NCBI RefSeq assembly: GCF_000423905.1 | Contig: NZ_AUIW01000014.1 | Location: forward strand, 1 to 47,355 | Origin: Thermus antranikianii DSM 12462 | Lineage (GTDB): Bacteria; Deinococcota; Deinococci; Deinococcales; Thermaceae | Length of the DNA: 47,355 nucleotides | Reading direction: 5' to 3' | Part shown: piece after piece, positions 42,416-47,355 of the stretch | Layout of the letters: each line of letters starts with the position of its first letter | How positions within the stretch are numbered: the stretch's first letter is position 1 | Position numbers and translations under genes: made by a program | The notes under the pieces: model-generated | Seen by the model: only the letters and a program-made list of their open reading frames with translations | Database searches by the model: none | What the model was told of the DNA's origin: nothing

Positions 42416-43344
42416 CAACCACCTCCCAGATCATCCTGGTGCCGGGCAAGGATGCGGGCCACCACCTCGCGGCTCCCCATCCTGCGGGCCAGCTCCCGCT
42501 CAAGCCCCCCAACGGGCAGAAGGTTTTGCGGGGCCCTGGGATCCTTCACCGGGTGGGAGGCCAAGGCGGGAAAGAGGCTTAAGGACAGGTCCGCCAGGGC
42601 ACCGAAATCCCCCTGCAGCGGGGTTTCCACCCGCAGAAGCCCGCTTTCCGGTGGGCGCACCCCCTCCGGGGTTAGGGGCAGGCGCAGGTACCAGCTGGCC
42701 AGTTCCTGCCCCTTCCGGCGCACCCTAAACATGGGGGTGCGCTCCCCGGGTTTCAGGGTGGAGAGGAGGGCTTCCCTGTCCTCGGGGAGGTAACGGGCCC
42801 AATGGACCTTGATGTATCCCAAAACCGGGCCCTGCCGCCTTAAGCGCACGGGGCCATCCACCACGAGAAGGCCTCCCGCGAGGGCCCTGGCCAGCTTTTC
42901 CTCCAAGAGGGTCCTGGCCTTCCGCAAACCCTCCTGAAGGGCCGTGAAGATGTCCCCGGGGGCTGGATGGCCCTCGAGGGGCAGGGGTTCGTACACCAGC
43001 TCTCCCAAGCGCAAGGCCTCCTCCAACCCCACCCCCACCCGGCGCACCCTGGTTTCCAGCAGGCGCATATTCCCTTGCTGATAAACCACCGCGCCCGCGG
43101 CCACGCACCCCAAAAGGGCGAGCTTCCTCCCGTCGGAAAGCACCGCCTCCACCCGCTCCCGGCCGTCCACGAAGTAAAGGGGTTCAGGCCAGGGCACGGG
43201 ATCAGCCCTTCTGGCCTCCCATGGCTCCTCCAGGGGCTGGAAGCTGGCAGGGTAGCCCTCCTCCCAAACCGTGGCCCCAGAGAAAGCTTCCCCTGCCATG
43301 CCCTCGAGGCGGGAAACATCCAGGGCGTAAAGCCGCCAGGCCAT
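42415..43344 (-). CDS. nurA: NurA-type nuclease
   Basis: 309 residues, NurA domain. The first metal Asp is in LYFVDGRERVEAVL near residue 58 and a second in GLLVVDGPVRL near 165, the RNase H-like arrangement of NurA. It should be a Mn-dependent 5'-3' exonuclease and single-strand endonuclease partnered by HerA directly downstream. It starts four bases after the maeA stop, an unusual operon partner. Confidence 0.82.
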   Translation of the reverse strand: MAWRLYALDVSRLEGMAGEAFSGATVWEEGYPASFQPLEEPWEARRADPVPWPEPLYFVDGRERVEAVLSDGRKLALLGCVAAGAVVYQQGNMRLLETRVRRVGVGLEEALRLGELVYEPLPLEGHPAPGDIFTALQEGLRKARTLLEEKLARALAGGLLVVDGPVRLRRQGPVLGYIKVHWARYLPEDREALLSTLKPGERTPMFRVRRKGQELASWYLRLPLTPEGVRPPESGLLRVETPLQGDFGALADLSLSLFPALASHPVKDPRAPQNLLPVGGLERELARRMGSREVVARILARHQDDLGGG

Positions 43345-43348
43345 GCCC

Positions 43349-45079
43349 TTAGATTACCGGGGCCGGGCGGTAGGGGAGGTACTTGGGCTCCCAGAAACGG
43401 CTACGCACGAACTCCATAAGCCCCTTGAAGGAAAGGCCCATCACCCGTTCCTCCTCCGCCACGCCCTCCTCGAGGGCCTTCTGCATCACCCGGGCCGCCA
43501 CGTAAGGGGAAACCTCCCTCAACCGGGAAACCGGGGGGTAAAGGAGCTCGGGGAAATGGCTTTCCGTGTAGTCGTAAAGGGCGTAGGCCGCCTCCAACAC
43601 CATCCCGTCCGTCACCTCCCGGGCCCGGGCCAGCACCGCCCCCAGGCCGAGGCCTGGGAAGATGAAGGCGTTGTTCCCTTGGCCGATGGGAATGGTCCGC
43701 CCCATGTAGCCCACCGGGGGAAAGGGGCTACCCGCCGCCACCAAGGCTCTTCCCTCCGTCCAGTAGATGAGGTCGTCGGGAAGGGCTTCGCAGGCCGAGG
43801 TGGGGTTGGAAAGGGGAAAGATCACCGGGCGGGGGGTATTTTCCATCATGGCCCGCACCACGGGCTCGGTAAAGCTTCCCCCCTGGCCGGAAAGGCCCAG
43901 AAGCACGGTGGCCCGGGCATTGCGGATGGTTTCCAAGAGGTTGGGGCAGGAACCCGCAAACTCCCACCCAGCGATGCGCTCCCGCCTTTGCGCATAGGGC
44001 TGCTTGTAGGCCTCCATGCTCCGGCCTTCCACCAGGAGGCCCTTGGAATCCAGCACCAGAACCCGGGCCCGGGCCTCCTCCTCGGAAAGGCCTTCCCGCT
44101 TCATGCCCTCCCGCAAGGCCCAGGCCACCCCGATGCCCCCAGCGCCTGCCCCATAGATCACGATCACCTGGTCGGAAAGCTTCTCCCCCTTCAAACGGCA
44201 GGCGGAGAGCACCCCCGCCAGGGCCACCGCCCCTGTTCCCTGGATGTCGTCGTTGAAGGAGGGTATCACCTTGCGGTAGCGCTCCAGCACGTTAAAAGCC
44301 GCCTCCTTGGCAAAGTCCTCCCACTGGATCAGGGCCTTGGGGTAGCGCTTGCGCACCGCTTCCACAAAGCGGTCCAGGAAGCGGTAGTACTCCTCGCCCC
44401 TCAGGCGCTTGTGCCGCACGCCCAGGTACAGGGGATCCGTGAGGAGATCCTCCCGGTCGGTGCCCACGTCCAGCTCCACGGGAAGGGTCTTGTCAGGTCC
44501 TACACCCCCCACGGCGGTGTAAAGGGTGAGCTTTCCGATGGAGATGGCCATGCCCCCATACCCCTGGTCCCCGATCCCCAGGATGGCGGAGGAATCCGTG
44601 GCCACGATGAGGCGGACCTCCTCCAGGGGAACATTGGCCAGGGCTTCCTCGATGCGGTCGATGTTCCGGGTGCTGGCGGTGAAGCCCCGGGGGTACCGGT
44701 AGATGTGGGAAAACTCCCGCACCGCCTCCCCCACCGTGGGGGTGTAGAGGATGGGCAGCATCTCCTCCAGGTGGTCCACCAAAAGGGCATAAAAGAGCAC
44801 CTCGTTGCGGTCCTGGAGGTGGCGGAGGTAGATGTGTTTCTCCAAAGGGCTCTGGATAAGGCGGTAGCGGCGGTAGACCCGCTCCTTCTGCTCCTCGAGG
44901 GTGTTCACATGGGGGGGAAGGAGGCCCTCGAGGCCCAAGGCCTTCCGCTCCTCCTCGGTGAAGGCCGTGCCCTTGTTGAGGAGAGGAAGCCTAAGCAGGA
45001 GAAAACCGGAAACATAGGGCTCCAGATAACGCTCACCTCGTTCGTCCCGCTTGACATCGTAATAACGGCTGACCGGCAT
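43349..45079 (-). CDS. maeA: NAD-type malic enzyme
   Basis: 576 residues, the large eukaryote/E. coli SfcA type. It oxidatively decarboxylates malate to pyruvate. The catalytic Tyr lies in [16 protein letters not shown]. Metal and substrate residues are in [13 protein letters not shown] and [15 protein letters not shown]. The dinucleotide loop is [15 protein letters not shown]. The end signature includes [12 protein letters not shown]. It is the first gene of the leftward block that continues through nurA, herA and gcv. The start ATG at 45079 has a purine-rich GGTGG rather far upstream and TAGTGT directly before it, so the promoter position is unclear. Confidence 0.94.
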   Translation of the reverse strand: MPVSRYYDVKRDERGERYLEPYVSGFLLLRLPLLNKGTAFTEEERKALGLEGLLPPHVNTLEEQKERVYRRYRLIQSPLEKHIYLRHLQDRNEVLFYALLVDHLEEMLPILYTPTVGEAVREFSHIYRYPRGFTASTRNIDRIEEALANVPLEEVRLIVATDSSAILGIGDQGYGGMAISIGKLTLYTAVGGVGPDKTLPVELDVGTDREDLLTDPLYLGVRHKRLRGEEYYRFLDRFVEAVRKRYPKALIQWEDFAKEAAFNVLERYRKVIPSFNDDIQGTGAVALAGVLSACRLKGEKLSDQVIVIYGAGAGGIGVAWALREGMKREGLSEEEARARVLVLDSKGLLVEGRSMEAYKQPYAQRRERIAGWEFAGSCPNLLETIRNARATVLLGLSGQGGSFTEPVVRAMMENTPRPVIFPLSNPTSACEALPDDLIYWTEGRALVAAGSPFPPVGYMGRTIPIGQGNNAFIFPGLGLGAVLARAREVTDGMVLEAAYALYDYTESHFPELLYPPVSRLREVSPYVAARVMQKALEEGVAEEERVMGLSFKGLMEFVRSRFWEPKYLPYRPAPVI

Positions 45080-45224
45080 AACACTATTTTTCCACCGCTA
45101 AGGCTCCAAGGCTAGGGTAGGAACACCCCAGGCGGGCCACCCCTACATGCGGGGATGACCCGGAATTGCCTCGTCTTCATCCACCGCTTCCCCTTCCTCC
45201 AGCCCGCCTTCCGCCGCAGGCACC
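45080..45224. other. Intergenic region, no gene seen
   Basis: 145 bases between the maeA start and the Nudix stop. Only a weak CCCC/GGGG stem near 45146-45160 is visible, with no good promoter match. Confidence 0.5.
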
Positions 45225-45674
45225 CTACCTCCCAGCTTGCGACCGGAGGCAGCTGAGTACGGCCGCCCAGGTGCGCCGGTTGGATTCCCAGTGGAGCTCC
45301 GGCTCCACAGCAGAGACGGGCACCCACTTCCAGTCGTCGTGCTCCTCGGGGGCAATGCGGATGGCGGCCTCAGAAACCTCCACCCAATACAGATCTTTCC
45401 GGATGACCTGATGGGGTAGCTGAAACTCCCAGTGCCCGGCAACCTGGTGGAGATCCTCAGCCCGTACGCTCAGGGACGTCTCCTCATAGATCTCCCGAAC
45501 GCAGGCTTCGTGCGGAGCTTCACCCTCCTTGATTCCTCCCGTAATAGGTTGCCAGAAGCCACCCGGGGTATCGGGCTCCTCCCCCACGTGCAGGAGAAGC
45601 ACGGCATCCTCCTCACCCATCCCCCGGCGAATGATCCAGCACTCTATGCTATTCCGGACGGATTCGCTCGCCAT
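45225..45674 (-). CDS. Nudix hydrolase
   Basis: 149 residues from the ATG at 45674, which has GGAAGGGG eight bases upstream and a TAGAAT box at 45696-45701; an ATG six codons earlier (45692) is too near that box. The Nudix motif GGIKEGEAPHEACVREIYEE (continuing TSL) is intact except Ser for the usual Gly after EET. It resembles the dATP/dihydroneopterin triphosphate group (FWQPITGGI). Substrate unknown. Codon use is less GC-biased than in the core genes, in line with an accessory region. Confidence 0.85.
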   Translation of the reverse strand: MASESVRNSIECWIIRRGMGEEDAVLLLHVGEEPDTPGGFWQPITGGIKEGEAPHEACVREIYEETSLSVRAEDLHQVAGHWEFQLPHQVIRKDLYWVEVSEAAIRIAPEEHDDWKWVPVSAVEPELHWESNRRTWAAVLSCLRSQAGR

Positions 45675-45734
45675 GCGACCTGCCCCTTCCATAGCATTCT
45701 AGCCCAAGCCGCTACAGCGCTGCCCCTCTTCCTT

Positions 45735-46085
45735 TCACGGGCCGACCACGGTGCGGAGGACCATGTAGGGATGGAGTTTGCAGTAAACCGAATATTCCCG
45801 AGAGAGGGCAAAGGTGTAACGGAAACGCTCCCCCGGGGCCAGGATCCCGCTATCGAAAAGGCCCCCACTCTTTGTGGCGGTATGGGGATGCTGGCCCTGA
45901 TTGGCAAAGACCACGACGGTTCCCGGAGAAATCCGCAGAGTGTCCGGCCGAAAGGCGAAGTCCTCCATCGACACCACCACCTCCCGAGAGGGAGCGGCAT
46001 AAGGCTCCAAGTCCGCTGAGGGCACTCCTTCCCAGGGAAAGCAGGCTGCAAGAACAAGGGCGAGGCCTAGGACCGCCAACCTCAT
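45735..46085 (-). CDS. Cupredoxin (plastocyanin-like) lipoprotein
   Basis: 116 residues. The signal MRLAVLGLALVLAAC gives a lipid-anchored Cys at 15. The blue-copper fold has a candidate ligand His at 66 or 68 (GQHPHTA) and the C-terminal set C102, H105 and M108 in YCKLHPYM, a complete type 1 copper site. It probably carries electrons on the outer side of the inner membrane. Its ATG overlaps the TGA of a cupin remnant by four bases (ATGA), suggesting it was the last gene of a sigma/anti-sigma operon. Confidence 0.88.
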   Translation of the reverse strand: MRLAVLGLALVLAACFPWEGVPSADLEPYAAPSREVVVSMEDFAFRPDTLRISPGTVVVFANQGQHPHTATKSGGLFDSGILAPGERFRYTFALSREYSVYCKLHPYMVLRTVVGP

Positions 46086-46249
46086 AAAAAGACCACATCA
46101 CCCGTGAGGGCAGGCCCGAACACGGAGACGAACTGAAGGCTTCCCTGGAACTGGTGGATGGCCCCGGCGGGTATCAGGACCAGGCTCCCCGGTCCCACCC
46201 TCTTACGAGTTAACTCTACCTGGGCCACTCCCTCCCCGTACGAGGCGTT
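46082..46249 (-). pseudogene. C-terminal remnant of a cupin protein (anti-sigma, ChrR-like)
   Basis: A frame with no start codon of its own reads YGEGVAQVELTRKRVGPGSL, then VLIPAGAIHQFQG and ends FGPALTGDVVFL. GSLVLIPAGAIHQF is a cupin metal-site strand. Upstream (near 46250) it is joined directly to the interior of the ECF sigma gene in another frame. ChrR-type anti-sigma factors end in such a cupin and follow their sigma gene, so this is the likely origin. The N-terminal sigma-binding half is missing. Confidence 0.6.
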
Positions 46250-46455
46250 TCCAACTCGGGGTCAAAGTACTCGGCCTTGTTCCAGATGCGCAAGAACGTT
46301 TCCTGGACGACGTTTTTAGCCTCGTCTTTATCCCTAAGGATCCGCCTGGCCAACGCGTGCACGTAAGAGGCATGACGGCGGCACAGGGCCAGCAGGGCCT
46401 CCTCGTTCCCCAGGATTACCTGCCGGAGGAGCTCCGCGTCCTCGGTATTCCCCAT
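46216..46455 (-). pseudogene. Truncated ECF sigma factor (region 2 only)
   Basis: From the ATG at 46455 the frame gives 79 residues, MGNTEDAELLRQVILGNEEA and later AKNVVQETFLRIWNKAEYFD, clear sigma-70 region 2 of the ECF class. After FDPELE the sequence changes to PRTGREWPR and stops, because the frame has run into the cupin remnant. Region 4, which reads the -35, is absent, so it cannot work as a sigma factor. TATACC lies six bases before the ATG. A deletion between the sigma gene and its anti-sigma gene explains the junction. Confidence 0.75.
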
Positions 46456-46457
46456 CA

Positions 46458-46682
46458 CCCAGGTATATCCCTTGTCCCCATACCTTGGATGTCGTTTCCA
46501 CCCTTTTCCCGATGGCACCTTCCCCCGAATGCCACACTCCTTCCAGCCCCCAGGGGTTCGGGTACCGCTAGGGTCGCCCCCTTTGGAACCCCCGACTCCA
46601 CGGCTGGCATTTCCCCTGCGGAATCCTCGAGCCACCAACCCCAGCACCCCAGGAGCAGGATGAACGAGATAAACAGCCCGGG
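46458..46682 (-). other. Open frame without normal start, upstream of the sigma remnant
   Basis: A 75-codon open stretch reads LFISFILLLGCWGWWLED then VESGVPKGATLAVPEPLGAG and ends TGA overlapping the sigma ATG (TGATG). It begins with a membrane-like segment but no ATG, GTG or TTG precedes that segment after the in-frame TAG at 46683. It may be a decayed small membrane protein gene or a chance frame. Confidence 0.3.
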
Positions 46683-46689
46683 CTAGCCT

Positions 46690-46695
46690 TATACT
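46690..46695 (+). promoter_or_regulatory. -10 box, leaderless start of the YkvA gene
   Basis: TATACT, then CCCCTT, then the GTG at 46702. Confidence 0.55.
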
Positions 46696-46701
46696 CCCCT
46701 T

Positions 46702-47121
46702 GTGCCTGGGTTCCTCGGCGAAGGGACAGGGGTTATAGACCGCCTCCTCAAGGAATGGAAAGCCAGGGCCAAAGCATTTAAACGGGAAGTCAGCGTTCTC
46801 TACTTGGCCCTTCGCCATCCCCGGCTGCCCTGGCATGTCCGCCTCCTGGCCTCTTTGGTGGTGGCGTACGCCCTAAGCCCTGTCGACCTGATCCCCGACT
46901 TTGTGCCCATCCTGGGTCACCTCGACGACCTCGTGCTGATCCCTCTTGGAATTGCCCTGGTACTCCGCCTTATCCCCGAGGAAATCCTGAGAGAAGCCAA
47001 GGAAAAGGCCGAAAAGTTAAGTTCTCTTCCAAAAAACCGACTAGCAGCCGCCGTGATTCTAGCCCTCTGGCTTGCCCTGGCAGGTTATCTAGTCTGGGTG
47101 GGACTCCGTTACCTCTTCTGA
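46702..47121 (+). CDS. YkvA-family (DUF1232) membrane protein
   Basis: 139 residues. The DUF1232 signature is LSPVDLIPDFVPILGHLDDL, within a hydrophobic stretch from about residue 48 to 90, followed by a charged helix (EEILREAKEKAEKLSSL) and a C-terminal transmembrane segment AVILALWLALAGYLVWVGL. Function of the family is unknown. GTG start at 46702, placed six bases after TATACT. It is divergent from the sigma remnant. Confidence 0.85.
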   Translation: MPGFLGEGTGVIDRLLKEWKARAKAFKREVSVLYLALRHPRLPWHVRLLASLVVAYALSPVDLIPDFVPILGHLDDLVLIPLGIALVLRLIPEEILREAKEKAEKLSSLPKNRLAAAVILALWLALAGYLVWVGLRYLF

Positions 47122-47282
47122 ATCCCTATTGGCGCAGGCTTCCCACCCCCTGAGGGGCAAAGAACTGCGAGGCCCGAAGGCCTAGCCTAGGCCAATCAAG
47201 GTTCTTCGCCTGACCACAAGGACCCAGGGGTATCCCCTTAGTACCCTATTGCGACACACCCTTCCCACCCTCGGGGGTCGTG
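47122..47282. other. Intergenic region, no gene seen
   Basis: 161 bases with AAGAAC (47160) and GTTCTT (47200) arms around GGCC-rich repeats, possibly a weak terminator or the outer flank of the IS. Confidence 0.35.
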
Positions 47283-47355
47283 TCAAGAGTTATGTGTAAG
47301 AGTCTGTGTACGGGGGGCATACCGCTCCTGAAGCATCTTCTCCAGCACCTCCTTC
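47283..47355 (-). CDS. Transposase C-terminus, probably IS256-like (continues outside window)
   Basis: On the minus strand the frame from the window end reads KEVLEKMLQERYAPRTQTLT then HNS and stops (TGA at 47285-47283). The ending and the following AACTCTTGACAC-type tail recall the C-terminus and end of IS256-family elements. Only 23 codons are present, so the assignment is weak. Confidence 0.4.
   Translation of the reverse strand, partial: KEVLEKMLQERYAPRTQTLTHNS

Noticed and set aside
43343..45115. 590-codon open frame opposite maeA
   Set aside because: Same GC-driven shadow; it matches no family and mirrors the malic enzyme exactly.
47160..47205. Possible small RNA or tRNA-like fold in the last intergenic region
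   Set aside because: Only a 6-base outer stem and GGCC repeats are visible; no cloverleaf or promoter.

Overview
The window is very GC-rich DNA with strong G/C third-position bias, and its proteins closely match Thermus families as I remember them: 327-residue malate dehydrogenase, SigA, polysulfide reductase PsrABC of 765/195/253 residues, an RsmC-type rRNA methyltransferase, Ndx4-type ADP-ribose pyrophosphatase and a 405-residue aspartokinase with an internal beta-subunit start. I read it as a chromosomal piece of a Thermus species (Deinococcota). Species was not determined. Both ends run into transposase fragments, an IS481-like one at 1-309 and an IS256-like one at 47283-47355, so the window may be one stretch between two insertion sequences.

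Layout. 1-539: IS end abutting the 3' remnant of a YqhA-type membrane protein gene. 515-3212: PIN-like gene plus mqnE and mqnA (futalosine route to menaquinone). 3216-4593: YceI and a two-domain VOC dioxygenase behind a strong promoter. 4590-6865: an aromatic amino-acid operon, aroF-tyrA, preceded by a leader peptide with five aromatic codons and mutually exclusive hairpins, a complete-looking attenuator. 6862-13566: diguanylate cyclase, GlcD-type oxidase, lipoprotein, EVE protein, PilC, Sua5/TsaC, ScpB and a membrane PIG-L deacetylase. 13588-21253: GNAT, MrfA-like helicase, a hypothetical, a large cyclase-AAA-TPR protein and DnaG. 21296-26804: Mdh, a PRTase, aspartokinase, RsmC and SigA. 26801-29980: 2H phosphoesterase, pentaheme cytochrome c, Nudix and RibF.

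30019-36317 is a sulfur-respiration unit: NreB/NarX-like histidine kinase, NarL-type regulator, TorD-like chaperone, psrA-psrB-psrC and a secreted rhodanese. It probably uses the menaquinone made by the Mqn pathway and resembles polysulfide respiration with a Sud-like sulfur carrier. 36359-45079 is one long leftward block: malic enzyme, NurA, HerA, then gcvT, gcvH, gcvPA and gcvPB (glycine cleavage). 45225-47121 is a decayed accessory tail: Nudix, a cupredoxin lipoprotein, a cupin (anti-sigma-like) remnant joined to a truncated ECF sigma factor, and a YkvA-type membrane protein.

Many genes that begin transcription units have no Shine-Dalgarno but carry a TANNNT box exactly six bases before the start codon, which indicates leaderless mRNAs. 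Genes inside operons overlap by 1-26 bases or carry AAGGAGG. No rRNA, tRNA or CRISPR array was seen. No stretch longer than 300 bases lacks a gene or remnant.
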